This document shows positions 25,228 to 34,169 of a stretch of DNA of 64,000 bases, piece after piece. The DNA comes from Thermobispora bispora DSM 43833 (GTDB lineage Bacteria; Actinomycetota; Actinomycetes; Streptosporangiales; Streptosporangiaceae). The DNA is taken from contig NC_014165.1 in NCBI RefSeq assembly GCF_000092645.1, positions 2,914,001 to 2,978,000 of the forward strand. Reading direction: 5' to 3'. The translations under genes and the position numbers were made by a program. The notes under the pieces are model-generated. The model was not told where the DNA came from, did not search any database, and saw nothing but the letters and a program-made list of their open reading frames with translations. Every line of letters starts with the position of its first letter. Position 1 is the first letter of the stretch.

Positions 25228-26842
25228 CGATCCCCTCCAACTGCTCGCGCACGACCTTCTCCAGCCGGGCTGACTCTTCGAAGTGGGCGTACAGTTCCTT
25301 GGTGAGCCGGGCGATCTTGTCGGCGATCGGCTCGTCGTCCTCGTTCTGGACCTCGGGCGCGCCGACGTACCGCCCTGGCGTCAGGACGTGGTCGTGCTGG
25401 CGGATCTCCTCAAGCGTGGCCGAGTAGCAGAAGCCTGGCACGTCCTCGTACTTCAGGTTCTTGGCGCGAGCCGAGGCGGTGCCCCGCCAGGCGTGGTAGG
25501 TGTCGGCGATGCGGGCGATGTCGTCGGCGGTGAGGACGCGCTCGGTGCGGTCGACCATCGTGCCCATGTTCCGGGCGTCGATGAACAGCACCTCGCCGCG
25601 CCGGTCGGCCAGCCGCTTGGCGCCTTGCGGGCTTTTGTCCTTGTCGAAGAACCACAGGCAGGCGGGGATCTGGGTGGTGCGGAACAGTTGCGGCGGCAGG
25701 GCGACCATGCACGAGACCAGATCGGCTTCGACGATGGCGGCGCGGATCTCGCCTTCGCCGGACTGCTTGGAGGACATGGAGCCGTTGGCGAGCACCACGC
25801 CGGCGGTGCCGCGTTCGGCGAGCTTGGAGATGATGTGCTGCAGCCAGGCGAAGTTGGCGTTGTTCGCCGGGGGTGTGCCGAAGCGCCACCTGGGGTCGTC
25901 CACCTGCCGCGACCAGTCGGACATGTTGAACGGCGGGTTGGCGAGGACGAAGTCGGCCTTGAGGTCGGGGTGCTTGTCCTCGCGGAAGGTGTCCGCCCAG
26001 CGGGGGCCGAGGTTGCCGCTGATGCCGTGGATGGCGAGGTTCATCTTCGCCAGCCGCCAGGTGCGCTCGTTGGATTCCTGGCCGTAGACGGCGATGTCGT
26101 CCTTGTGCTGGATGCCGCGGTGGGCGATGACGAACTTCTCGGCCTGCACGAACATGCCGCCCGACCCGCAGCAGGGGTCGTAGACGCGCCCGGCGTACGG
26201 CTCCAGGACCTCGACGAGGAGCTTGACCACGCTGGCCGGGGTGTAGAACTCGCCGCCGCGCTTGCCTTCGGCGCGGGCGAACTTCTCCAGGAAGTACTCG
26301 TAGACCTCGCCGAGCACGTCCCGGGCGGGCCGGTCGCCGTGGCCGGTGAAGCGGGCGTCGCCGATGAGGTCGACCAGTTCGCCGAGGCGGCGCTGGTCCA
26401 CGTTGTCCCGGTTGAAGATCTTGGGCAGCACGCCGGCGAGCGACTGGTTGGACTTCATGATCGCGTCCATGGCCCGGTCGATCAGCTCGCCGATGCCCTC
26501 GCTCTTGGCGTGCGCGGCCAGGTGCGACCAGCGCGCCTCTTCCGGCACCCAGAAGACCCCGTGGCCGATGTACTCGTCCTTGTCGTCGAGGAACATGTCG
26601 AGCCGGGACTCGGGGATGCCCTGTTCCAGGATCTCCTCGCGGATGGCCTCGCGGCGCTCCTCGAACGCGTCCGAGACGTACTTGAGGAACACCAGGCCCA
26701 GGACGAAGTCCTTGTACTGGGCGGCATCCATGGACCCGCGCAGCTTGTCCGCGGCCTTCCACAGGGTGTCGCGCAGGTCGGCCATGGTGGGCATGCCCGG
26801 CAGGGCCGCCTGTTCGGTGGCCTTTTTCCTCCTGGGTGGCAT
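25220..26842 (-). CDS. hsdM: Type I restriction enzyme, N6-adenine methyltransferase subunit
   Basis: 540 residues from ATG 26842, chosen because AAGGAG lies seven bases upstream; the longer in-frame start would overlap the previous gene. The N-terminal HsdM helical domain ([30 protein letters not shown]) is followed by the SAM motif DPCCGSGG at 222-229 and the catalytic NPPF at 302-305. Both motifs are intact. It starts 11 bases after the stop of the pseudo-methylase gene and is clearly in the same transcript. Confidence 0.97.
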   Translation of the reverse strand: MPPRRKKATEQAALPGMPTMADLRDTLWKAADKLRGSMDAAQYKDFVLGLVFLKYVSDAFEERREAIREEILEQGIPESRLDMFLDDKDEYIGHGVFWVPEEARWSHLAAHAKSEGIGELIDRAMDAIMKSNQSLAGVLPKIFNRDNVDQRRLGELVDLIGDARFTGHGDRPARDVLGEVYEYFLEKFARAEGKRGGEFYTPASVVKLLVEVLEPYAGRVYDPCCGSGGMFVQAEKFVIAHRGIQHKDDIAVYGQESNERTWRLAKMNLAIHGISGNLGPRWADTFREDKHPDLKADFVLANPPFNMSDWSRQVDDPRWRFGTPPANNANFAWLQHIISKLAERGTAGVVLANGSMSSKQSGEGEIRAAIVEADLVSCMVALPPQLFRTTQIPACLWFFDKDKSPQGAKRLADRRGEVLFIDARNMGTMVDRTERVLTADDIARIADTYHAWRGTASARAKNLKYEDVPGFCYSATLEEIRQHDHVLTPGRYVGAPEVQNEDDEPIADKIARLTKELYAHFEESARLEKVVREQLEGIDG

Positions 26843-26853
26843 GGTGCTCCTTC

Positions 26854-28923
26854 TCACTGATCCGTGATCGGTGTCGATGCGATGGTCAGGGTTCCGTTGC
26901 TGAGGCCCGCGGCGGTGATGCGGCACACCTCGTCGAGCAGGTCGATTTCGCGGCGAGCGAGCCGGCGGCGCTCGTCCGCCACGGCGAGCAGTTCGTCGAG
27001 TCGCCGCACCTCGGCGGGCGGCAGCAGCGGGATGCAGAGCTCATCCAGCCGCGAGGCCGGGCGGACCGCTCCCGCCGCTCGGGTTCCTGCGTGGCCGGCG
27101 GCCAGGAGCGCGGCGAGGACCCGTGGGGTGAGCTGCTGGCGTTCCTGTTCCGGGATGCGCAGGATCCGGGCCGGGAACTCGACCACGGAGAACCCGTCGT
27201 GGTCCACGTGCACGCCGAAGCGCGGCGACATGGTCACGATCACGTCGCCGGGCTCGGTGAGCCGGGCCCGCGGGTACTTCTCGGCCAGCACGGCGCGGTC
27301 CACGGTACGGGCGCCCACCGGCGACGCGCCCGCGATCTCGGGCGCGCCGAGCACGGCGTGCTGCCCGTCCGGGATGACGTCGCTGGCCGCCAGTCGGGTC
27401 CCCTTCACCATGATCAGCCGCTGGGTCTTGACCAAAGCGCCGATGGCGGCTGTCGGCACCGGCGATCCCGACTCTCGAACGGCCAGGCCGCTGCGTACCT
27501 GAGGGCGGGAGACGGCTTGCGGATCGGCGATCCGGTGCAGTTCGGACTCCAGGTCGTACACCCGCGCGATCGTCTCCTTGGCGGCGACCTCGCGGATGGC
27601 AGGCGGACGCCGGGCCGTCAGTCGCACCCGGGAGGAGGTCAGGCTGGAGACCGCGACCTGTACGGCGATGGCCCGGCTGTGGTCGTTCGGCTGGTACCCG
27701 TCCCGCCGCCAGGTGACCACGTCCCAGATCAGGGTCTCCACCACGTCGTCGGTGAGCGCCCGGTCGGAGACGTCGGCGAGCAGCACGCGCCCCTGCCAGG
27801 GTGAGGGCTCCTCCCGGCGCAGCACCCACAGCGCGGTCTGGTAGCCGGGCCGGAACGGCACCAGGCCACCGGGCAGGTGGATCACCGCCTCCACCCGGCC
27901 GCTGGCCAGCAGCTCGTTCCGGGTCCGGGCGGCGGGCCGGTACGGCGGGAGGCCGTCGACCAGGACGTCGGCGGGGCCGAGCACCACGGTGGTCTGGCCG
28001 GGGGCGAGACCGTCGGTCAACTCTTTCACCGTGGCCAGCGGGTTCTCCTGGGGGCGTTCCTCCAGAGGAACGTACGGCAGGCGGGTGACAAGCACGTCGG
28101 CTGGCAGCGGCGGATCGCCCGGGCAGCGGATGTCGATGTCGTGCGGCGGAATCCCGTGGACGACCAGCCGGCGGCGGGCGATCCTGGCCAGGAAGGGGTC
28201 CGGCTCGGCCCCGGTGAACACGGGGAAGCTGTCTTCGCTGAGCTGCCCGAGCACCGCGACCAGCAGGTCACCGGCTCTCGCCGCGGGGTCGGCCACCCGT
28301 ACCGTCCCGAACTCCTCGGCGTGCTCGCGGGCGCCGGACAGGCCCGCGATCAGGCGGGCCAGTTCGGGGGTGACCGCGTCGAGGTAGAGGTCCGCGACGT
28401 TGAGCCGCCCCCGGACGGCCAGCAACCGTTCGAACGCCTGGCGGCACCCCCACGCGGCCTCGATCAGTTCGTCGACCACCGAGGCGAGCCATCCGGCGTC
28501 GTCCGGGAGCGCCCGAATCTCTGACAGCAGGAGCGCATCCTGCGGGTCCGCTTCCGCCGCCCGCTCCTTGAGCTGGGCGATCGAGTACTCCTGGAGCAGT
28601 TCGTCGTCGAGGTGGCGCAGGCAGATCAGCGCCGTGGCCGCGGCCACCAGGTCCTTCGCCGGCATCTTCGCGCCGAGGCAGCCGAGCAGGTAGAGCCCCA
28701 GGTCGGCCTCGATCTGGCCGCGCTCCGCGCGACCGGTTTCGACGAGCCAGTCGACGACCTGGCGTGCGTCGAACAATGGGCGGCTGGCGTCGCCGCCGAT
28801 GGGCGCAGGGAAATCACGGTAGCGGCGACGCCACGTGGTTACGACCGGGCGGTGCACGCCAGCGAGTTCCGCGATCTCGGGCATGGAGATGGGCAGTATC
28901 CCGTCCACGTGCATGTCGGGCAC
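26854..28923 (-). CDS. Helix-turn-helix protein with inactivated N6-methyltransferase and specificity-like domain
   Basis: 689 residues from GTG 28923, chosen because AGGAGG lies six bases upstream (TTG 28947 is the alternative). An excisionase/MerR-like helix-turn-helix occupies residues about 12-62 ([21 protein letters not shown]). Residues about 75-470 follow the fold of gamma-type N6-adenine methylases, including [14 protein letters not shown]-type and TALWVLRRE-type blocks, but motif I reads DPAARAG (212-218) instead of DPAxGxG and motif IV reads RLPY (281-284) instead of NPPY. The catalytic asparagine and a SAM-loop glycine are lost. The C-terminal 200 residues resemble a specificity subunit half with a terminal coiled coil (about 640-680). 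It heads the hsdMSR operon. It could regulate the operon, sense modification, or be a non-catalytic methylase partner; no function is established. Confidence 0.8.
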   Translation of the reverse strand: MPDMHVDGILPISMPEIAELAGVHRPVVTTWRRRYRDFPAPIGGDASRPLFDARQVVDWLVETGRAERGQIEADLGLYLLGCLGAKMPAKDLVAAATALICLRHLDDELLQEYSIAQLKERAAEADPQDALLLSEIRALPDDAGWLASVVDELIEAAWGCRQAFERLLAVRGRLNVADLYLDAVTPELARLIAGLSGAREHAEEFGTVRVADPAARAGDLLVAVLGQLSEDSFPVFTGAEPDPFLARIARRRLVVHGIPPHDIDIRCPGDPPLPADVLVTRLPYVPLEERPQENPLATVKELTDGLAPGQTTVVLGPADVLVDGLPPYRPAARTRNELLASGRVEAVIHLPGGLVPFRPGYQTALWVLRREEPSPWQGRVLLADVSDRALTDDVVETLIWDVVTWRRDGYQPNDHSRAIAVQVAVSSLTSSRVRLTARRPPAIREVAAKETIARVYDLESELHRIADPQAVSRPQVRSGLAVRESGSPVPTAAIGALVKTQRLIMVKGTRLAASDVIPDGQHAVLGAPEIAGASPVGARTVDRAVLAEKYPRARLTEPGDVIVTMSPRFGVHVDHDGFSVVEFPARILRIPEQERQQLTPRVLAALLAAGHAGTRAAGAVRPASRLDELCIPLLPPAEVRRLDELLAVADERRRLARREIDLLDEVCRITAAGLSNGTLTIASTPITDQ

Positions 28924-28995
28924 TGGCCACCTCCTGCCTGCGATCAACAGAAGCCTCCCGGAGCTACTGCGTGCCCTCCGGCACGGTGGTCGATC

Positions 28996-29024
28996 ATGCT
29001 AGCGATAGGAGCTATTCATGGCAA
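28996..29024 (-). promoter_or_regulatory. Promoter of the pseudo-methylase/hsdMSR operon
   Basis: On the minus strand TTGCCA (29019-29024) and TAGCAT (28996-29001) are separated by 17 bases, a good match to the main sigma-factor consensus, in an unusually A/T-rich stretch 73 bases upstream of the start codon. Confidence 0.65.
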
Positions 29025-29031
29025 TTCGATA

Positions 29032-29053
29032 ACTGATATCCGGGGTTATCAGT
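29032..29053. promoter_or_regulatory. Palindromic operator candidate upstream of the hsd promoter
   Basis: ACTGATA (29032-29038) and TATCAGT (29047-29053) form a perfect inverted repeat with an eight-base spacer, about 8 bases upstream of the -35 element. The helix-turn-helix protein encoded just downstream is the obvious candidate to bind it. Confidence 0.5.
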
Positions 29054-29345
29054 ATCTCGTCACAGATATTCCGGTAGATGTAGGGGGGCGTCCCGACTCA
29101 GGCCGAGGAGCCCGGACGGAGCCAAGACCGCTTAGAAGGCTGGTGTGGTCGTTGCGGTTGCTCCAGGTGAGGACCACCGTTAGCGGACAGCCGGTCCCGT
29201 CGTAGGTCAGATGGATCATGTACGTCGATCCACCCCTGGGCGTGGTCCTCGGGTTCGTGCTGGCTCGGGTTCCACCTTTCTCGGCGGCTCCGGTCTCGCT
29301 CTGGTGAGCCCGCACGATCGTGGAGTCAATAGCCGCTCGACGTGA
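29054..29345 (-). pseudogene. IS5-like transposase fragment
   Basis: Read from 29345 leftward the frame gives RRAAIDSTIVRAHQSE, then a glycine/lysine stretch, then GGSTYMIHLTYDGTGCPLTVVLT and NDHTSL. This is the first-aspartate block (D-S-T-I-V-R-A-H) and the second block (S-T-x-I-H-L-x-x-D-G-x-G-x-P-L) of IS5-group transposases. Only about 75 residues remain, with no terminal inverted repeats seen. It abuts the palindrome of the hsd promoter region. Confidence 0.65.
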
Positions 29346-29588
29346 GGCTTAGCTCGGGAATCTAGTTCTGGCTTTCTGGTTTGCCTCATCGAAGCCAAGA
29401 GCGATCGCCGTCAGTGGTCGGAGCGCGCAGGCGGCGCTGGCCGGGACCGGCCGAAGAGCCGCATGCCTGGCCAGCGCCGACCGGCGCGCGAAGGCGGGCC
29501 GCCGTAGGCGGCTCGCCCTTGAAGACGTAGGGAAAGTGGTAACAGCCCAGGTCAGACGGACACCGCCAGCCAGCGGACCGCTCTGGCG
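29346..29588. other. Spacer between relics
   Basis: No gene is recognised; the stretch may include further decayed IS or integrase sequence. Confidence 0.35.
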
Positions 29589-29873
29589 TTGCTCTTGCGC
29601 GCCGTCGCGCTCGTTGCCGGGCACGGCACGAACCTGGAAGCCTCCGCGAGGAGCACACCCACCGCTACTACAGCGGCGCCGGCCTCAAGGAACCGATGGC
29701 CAGCATGGGGTCACTCCTCACCCCGGGCCGCGCAGAGCTATATGCACGCGATCCACGAGCGGGACAAGGTGATCGCCCAGGCCCTCGGGCAGGCCTTCAA
29801 GGCCGCCGCCGAGCCGAAGATCGCCAACCGATTTGGCACGCAAATGGCACGGAAGATCGAAAACAGGGGGTGA
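29589..29873 (+). pseudogene. Integrase C-terminal relic next to tRNA-Gly
   Basis: The last 45 residues of this frame (from about 29737: SYMHAIHERDKVIAQALG, then AEPKIANRFGTQMARKIEN) look like the tail that follows the catalytic tyrosine in phage integrases; the Y of SYMHA would be the nucleophile. The preceding 50 residues fit no integrase block, so the catalytic domain is lost. It ends just before a terminator and the 3' end of tRNA-Gly, the same order as at 18.4-19.1 kb. Confidence 0.5.
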
Positions 29874-29879
29874 AAGCAC

Positions 29880-29919
29880 GAAGGCCAGGCCGCCCGCATG
29901 GGCTCTGACCTGGCCTTTT
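29880..29919 (+). terminator. Terminator between integrase relic and tRNA-Gly
   Basis: AAGGCCAGG (29881-29889) pairs with CCTGGCCTT (29909-29917), with CCC/GGG inside, followed by TT. It can serve the integrase relic and, in the other direction, the end of tRNA-Gly. Confidence 0.8.
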
Positions 29920-29927
29920 GTCATTAG

Positions 29928-29998
29928 AGCGGACGACGGGAATCGAACCCGCGTCACCAGTTTGGAAGACTGGGGCTCTACCATTGAGCTACGTCCGC
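29928..29998 (-). tRNA. tRNA-Gly (anticodon TCC)
   Basis: A 71-base cloverleaf on the minus strand: acceptor GCGGACG/CGTCCGC with discriminator T, D arm with AATGGTAGAGC, anticodon arm CCAGT-CTTCCAA-ACTGG and T arm GCGGGTTCGATTCCCGT. CCA is not encoded. The gene is intact and flanks the island on its right. Confidence 0.97.
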
Positions 29999-30088
29999 AT
30001 GCGGCCGGTTTCCGTCTCTACTAGACTTCATCCGGCTGCCAGGGCGTAAGCGTACCGGACTGACCGGGCGCTTGCGTACTCGGTGCTC

Positions 30089-30162
30089 CGGGGCGTGGCG
30101 CAGCTTGGTAGCGCGCTTGCTTTGGGTGCAAGAAGTCGCAGGTTCAAATCCTGTCGCCCCGA
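30089..30162 (+). tRNA. tRNA-Pro (anticodon TGG)
   Basis: A 74-base cloverleaf: acceptor CGGGGCG/CGCCCCG with discriminator A, D arm with AGCTTGGTAGCGC, anticodon arm CTTGC-TTTGGGT-GCAAG and T arm GCAGGTTCAAATCCTGT. CCA is not encoded. It is divergent from tRNA-Gly. Confidence 0.97.
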
Positions 30163-30386
30163 CTGCCATGCGGTGCGCCGGGTGCCGCGGCCGTCCACGT
30201 CACACGGTGGCCGCCCCACCGCGGCCACACTCCCGGGCCCGCGATCACCGAGCCCGGCACCACGACGTTCTTCTTCTCCCTCTCTCTGTTGCCGGGCCCA
30301 CCCATGCCTTTCTCCGCAGCCGGGCCGCGAGGCACGCGTCAGGCGGCCGCCCGGGCGGCACGCCCGCGCCCACCGGTACGGCCGGC

Positions 30387-30803
30387 TCAGCCGCCCGCGT
30401 CCTCCCCGCCCTCGTCCTCCGCGACGTACGGGTGGGTGAGGAACTCGAGCGAGTGGCCGTCCGGGTCGTCGACGTAGAGCCCTCTCCCGTGGAACCGGTG
30501 GTTGATCCGCTGGGGCTCCCGGTGGTGAGGATCCGCCCAGTACGGCAGGCCACGGGAGACGATCCGCCGGTGGATCCGGTCGAACTCGTCATCGCTGACG
30601 AGGAACGCCAAGTGCTGCGGCACGATCCGGTCCGGGTCGACGAGCGAGTCCGCGTAGTCGATCGTGACCCCGTTGGCGAGCCGTACCGTGGCGAACGGGC
30701 CGAAGGCACCGGGCTCAGGAGCACCGAGCAGATCGGTGAGGAACCGGGCGGAGGCGAACCGGTCGGTGCTGTGGACGATGGTGTGATCCAGTCGAGCGGC
30801 CAT
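30387..30803 (-). CDS. VOC-superfamily protein, extradiol-dioxygenase-like
   Basis: 138 residues from ATG 30803. Two beta-alpha-beta-beta-beta modules: LDHTIVHSTD at residues 5-14 and QHLAFLVSDDEFDRIHRR near 65-80, with GRGLYVDDPDGHSLEFLTHPY near 107-127. Histidines in the first and third blocks and the glutamate of SLEFL are the usual metal ligands of this superfamily. The members include ring-cleaving dioxygenases, isomerases and glyoxalase-like proteins, so the reaction cannot be named. It is followed on the same strand by a phosphotransferase-like gene and may belong to the catabolic region. Confidence 0.85.
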   Translation of the reverse strand: MAARLDHTIVHSTDRFASARFLTDLLGAPEPGAFGPFATVRLANGVTIDYADSLVDPDRIVPQHLAFLVSDDEFDRIHRRIVSRGLPYWADPHHREPQRINHRFHGRGLYVDDPDGHSLEFLTHPYVAEDEGGEDAGG

Positions 30804-30894
30804 GGCACACCCCCTGGTCGGCCGCGTACGGCGATGCCCCCTGGATCCGACTCTATGCGAGCCCGCCCGGCCACCCCCGTCCGGGAGCGTGGGC

Positions 30895-31992
30895 TCAGGC
30901 CCCGCAGGTGGCGCGGGCGCGGGCGAGCAGCCGCGGGACCGTGGTCTCCATCTCCGCGAAGAAGCCGTCGTCCGCCGTCCCGCTGATCCAGCGCGTGTAG
31001 CTCATCTCCAGCACGGTGGCGAGCTTCCACAGGGCGAGCGTGATGAACCACGGGAGCGCGTCGGCCCGGCGGCCGGTGGCCTCCTGCCACCGCTCGGCCA
31101 GCACGGCCCGGTCCGGCAGGACGTCGCACTCCGGGACCAGGTTCGGCACGGGCGTGGGCTCACCCGGCTGCGGCCAGAGCGCGAGCAGGTAGCCGAGGTC
31201 CGCACGGGGATCCCCGGTCGTCGCCATCTCCCAGTCGAGGACCGCCGCCACCCGGGGCGCGCCGTCGGCGTCGCGCGACACCACCAGGTTGTCGAGCTTG
31301 TAGTCCCCGTGCACCACGGCGGGCGGCTGCTCCTCGGGGATGTTCCGGGCGAGCCAGTCGGCGACGACGTGGAAGTCGGCCAGGTCCCGGGGTGCGGCCG
31401 CCGGGTCGCCGGTGAGCCGGGATCTGCCGTGCCACTGCGCCCGCCACCGGTCGAGCTGCCGCCCGAGGTACCCGTGCGGGCGGCCCAGCCGGGCCGCGAT
31501 CAGCGCCTCGCAGGGCGCGGTGTGCACCTCGGCGAGCGCGTCGATGACCTCGCCGGCGAGCCAGTCGGCCTGGCCGGGCGAGCCGAGCCAGGACGGCATC
31601 CGGTCGCGCACCACGATGCCGGGGACCTCCTCCATGAGATAGAACGGCACGCCGATGACGCCGGGGTCCTCGCAGGCCGCGACGACCCGGGGCACCCGGA
31701 CCCGGTGGGCGCCTTCGCCGAGGATGCGCAGCACGCGGTACTCGCGGAGCACGTCGTGGGAGGTCGGCAGGAGTTCCCCCTGCGGCGGCCGGCGCAGGAT
31801 CCAGGCTCGGTCATGCCCCTCCCGGCTGACCCGGTACGTGAGATTGGAATGGCCAGCGTTGATCCGCCCGACCTGGATTCGCCCGAAACCCGGCAGATTC
31901 TCATCGAGCCAGGATACGAGCCGGGAGATATCGAATTCCACGATGGGAAACCTTTGTGTGCCGATATCGCCGGTGAGCCGCAATTCAGTCAT
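30895..31992 (-). CDS. Phosphotransferase (APH-fold) family protein, acyl-CoA-kinase type
   Basis: 365 residues from ATG 31992. The aminoglycoside-phosphotransferase fold is clear: RINAGHSNLTYRVS near residue 43 (nucleotide loop), WILRRPPQGELLPTSHD (ATP lysine region here R-R-P-P), catalytic HGDYKLDNLVV near 223, and DWEMATTGDP (Mg ligand) near 248. The RRPP, HGDYxLDN and DWEMAT signatures are those of the kinase domain linked to ACAD10/ACAD11 and LvaA, which act on hydroxyacyl-CoA, not of antibiotic resistance enzymes. A paralogue sits at 39368. The leader lacks a good ribosome site. Confidence 0.88.
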   Translation of the reverse strand: MTELRLTGDIGTQRFPIVEFDISRLVSWLDENLPGFGRIQVGRINAGHSNLTYRVSREGHDRAWILRRPPQGELLPTSHDVLREYRVLRILGEGAHRVRVPRVVAACEDPGVIGVPFYLMEEVPGIVVRDRMPSWLGSPGQADWLAGEVIDALAEVHTAPCEALIAARLGRPHGYLGRQLDRWRAQWHGRSRLTGDPAAAPRDLADFHVVADWLARNIPEEQPPAVVHGDYKLDNLVVSRDADGAPRVAAVLDWEMATTGDPRADLGYLLALWPQPGEPTPVPNLVPECDVLPDRAVLAERWQEATGRRADALPWFITLALWKLATVLEMSYTRWISGTADDGFFAEMETTVPRLLARARATCGA

Positions 31993-32410
31993 ATGTTCAG
32001 GGTAGAGAAAAAGGATTATTCAATTTTCAACTCGATTGTCGAGTTCTCCAACGCGAACGCATCGTGCATCGCCGTACCGGGGGCGGATCGGACGCCCCGC
32101 GCCGGCCCGCGGGCACGCAACCGGCGGGGCAGGCCGGTCGCGATACGTTCGCAGGCGGTGGAGGAACCCGGCGGCCGGCCCGCCGCAACGGGACCGGCCG
32201 GCCGCTCCGCGAGATCAGCCCGCTCGGCGGATCACCCGGGTGACGCCGCGAGCTCACCGGCCCAGGCCAGGCCACAGACCACCCGCCAAGGGCCATGCCC
32301 ACGTCGGCCGAGCGGCGCCGCGGTCACAGGGCCCGGGCCATGCCGCGGATCACCGGCAGGCCGCGCCGCACGCCGGCCGGGCGGTACCACGGGTCACCGG
32401 TGTCACGCCC
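31993..32410. other. Spacer with promoter-like A/T-rich DNA
   Basis: No gene is seen. The part at 32000-32050 is strongly A/T-rich and is probably the promoter region of the phosphotransferase gene; it contains the palindrome listed separately. A TTGAAA lies on the minus strand, but no -10 box with normal spacing follows. Confidence 0.45.
32029..32045. promoter_or_regulatory. Palindromic operator candidate
   Basis: AACTCGA and TCGAGTT form a perfect 7-base inverted repeat with three bases between, in the A/T-rich leader of the phosphotransferase gene. TetR-type regulators often bind such sites, but none is encoded nearby; the PucR-type protein at 34170 is the only local regulator. Confidence 0.45.
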
Positions 32411-33994
32411 TCACCCGGGCCGCTCATCGAGGAGGATCCGCGCGTACCGCCGGCGCAAGGCGCGTTTGTCGATCTTCCCTACGCCGGTGCGCGGGAGCTC
32501 GTCCACCACGAGGATCCGGTCGGGCTGCCACCAGCGGGCGAACCGGTCGGCCAGGCTCCGCCGCAGCGCCTCCTCGTCGACGCGGTGCCCCTCCCGCGGG
32601 ACGACGAGCGCGACCGGCCGCTCCTGCCACCGCGGGTGCTGGACCCCGACGACGGCCGCCTCCCCCACCTCCGGGTGCTCCAGCAGCGCGGCCTCGAGGT
32701 CGGCGGGGCTGATCCACTCGCCACCGCTCTTGATCAGATCCTTCTTGCGGTCCACGATGCGCAGCCGGCCCGCGGGGTCGATGGTGGCGATGTCGCCGGT
32801 GCGCAGCCAGCCGTTCCAGAACGACTCCGGCGACTCGTCGCGGTAGTAGCGGGTCGCGGCCCACGGACCCCGGATGACGAGCTCGCCCCGGGAGGTGCCG
32901 TCCCAGGGGAGCTCCCGGTCGGCGTCGTCGAGCAGCTTCCACTCCAGCCCGGGCAGCAGGCGGCCCTGGGTGATGTCGGCCGCGCCGTCGTCCTCGCCCG
33001 CGGTGATCCGGCCGTACGACGCCATGGGCGACAGCTCGGTCATGCCCCAGCCCTGGTAGACCGGGACCTTGAGCACCTGCTCCAGCTCACGGACCAGCGC
33101 GGGGGACGGCGGCGACCCGCCGAGCACGAGCGCCCGCAGCGTGGAGACCCGGCGCCCGGTCTCCTTGACGTGCCGCAGCAGGTCCGCGGCGACCGTGGGC
33201 ACCATCCCGGTGTAGGTGACGCCCTCGCGCTCGATCAGCTCGGCGATCCGCTCCGGCGTGGGGCGCGCCCCGGGGAGCACCTGCTTGGCGCCCACCATGG
33301 TCGCGGCGAACGGGACGCCCCACGCGTTGGCGTGGAACATCGGCACGACGTGCAGCACGGTGTCCCGCTCCGAGATCGCGTGCCCGTCGGCGAGGCAGGC
33401 CGCGAAGGTGTGCAGGAAGAGCGTCCGGTGGGTGTAGGGGACGCCCTTGGGCCTGCCGGTCGTGCCGGAGGTGTAGCAGAGCACGGCGAGCTCCTCCTCC
33501 GCGGTCGGGGGGAACTCCGTCACGGGGCGGGCCCGCGCGAGCAGCTCCTCGTAGCCGGGGTACCCGTCGGGGCCGTCCCCCGGCCGGTCCCGCATCACCA
33601 CGACCTTGATCGCCGGGCGCGCGTCGAGGACCGGGCGGATCTGCGGGAGGAGGCTCTCATCCACGAACACCACCCGGTCGCCCGCGTGGTCGAGGATGTA
33701 GCCGATGTCGTCCTGGGACAGCCGGATGTTGAGGGTGTGGAGCACGGCGCCCACCGCGGGCACCGCGAAGTAGAGCTCGAGATGGCGGTGGTGGTTCCAC
33801 GCGAACGTGGCCACGCGGTCGCCCCGGCCCACGCCCAGCTCGGTGAGCGCGCCGGCCAGCCGGTGGACCCGCTGGGCGTAGTCGGCGTAGGTGTACCGCA
33901 CGACCTCGTCCCCGTACGAGACGATCTCCTTTCCGGGGAAGAAGTCGCGGGCCCTCAGCAGGAACTTGGTGAGGACGAGCGGGTACTCAGGCAT
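32411..33994 (-). CDS. Fatty-acid/medium-chain acyl-CoA ligase (AMP-forming)
   Basis: 527 residues from ATG 33994. It activates a carboxylic acid as acyl-AMP and then acyl-CoA. ANL-family motifs occur in order: YTSGTTGRPKG near residue 175 (P-loop), GWGMTELSPM near 330, GWLRTGDIATIDPAGR near 413, RKKDLIKSGGEWIS hinge near 433 and the catalytic lysine in PRTGVGKIDKRALR near 510. The substrate class is medium to long chain or cyclic acid; the pocket cannot be read. In the proposed catabolic scheme it plays the LvaE role, activating the hydroxyacid. Confidence 0.92.
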   Translation of the reverse strand: MPEYPLVLTKFLLRARDFFPGKEIVSYGDEVVRYTYADYAQRVHRLAGALTELGVGRGDRVATFAWNHHRHLELYFAVPAVGAVLHTLNIRLSQDDIGYILDHAGDRVVFVDESLLPQIRPVLDARPAIKVVVMRDRPGDGPDGYPGYEELLARARPVTEFPPTAEEELAVLCYTSGTTGRPKGVPYTHRTLFLHTFAACLADGHAISERDTVLHVVPMFHANAWGVPFAATMVGAKQVLPGARPTPERIAELIEREGVTYTGMVPTVAADLLRHVKETGRRVSTLRALVLGGSPPSPALVRELEQVLKVPVYQGWGMTELSPMASYGRITAGEDDGAADITQGRLLPGLEWKLLDDADRELPWDGTSRGELVIRGPWAATRYYRDESPESFWNGWLRTGDIATIDPAGRLRIVDRKKDLIKSGGEWISPADLEAALLEHPEVGEAAVVGVQHPRWQERPVALVVPREGHRVDEEALRRSLADRFARWWQPDRILVVDELPRTGVGKIDKRALRRRYARILLDERPG

Positions 33995-34169
33995 GTTCAC
34001 CAGCCCCACGTCGCTAGCAGTGGACCGTCGGCCGCGCACCGGTGCTCCGGCGGGGCGTCAGGGGCGGTACGGCTGACGCGCGCCCGTACCGGCCCCGGCC
34101 CCGCGTGGCTCGAAGGTAAGGATCGGCGCGGTGGCTCGGCCAGGTGCCGCCGGCCGCGGGCTTGTGGGG

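Noticed and set aside
30895-31992. Aminoglycoside resistance gene
   Set aside because: The APH fold is present, but the RRPP and DWEMAT signatures and the acyl-CoA gene neighbourhood indicate the acyl-CoA-linked kinase branch.
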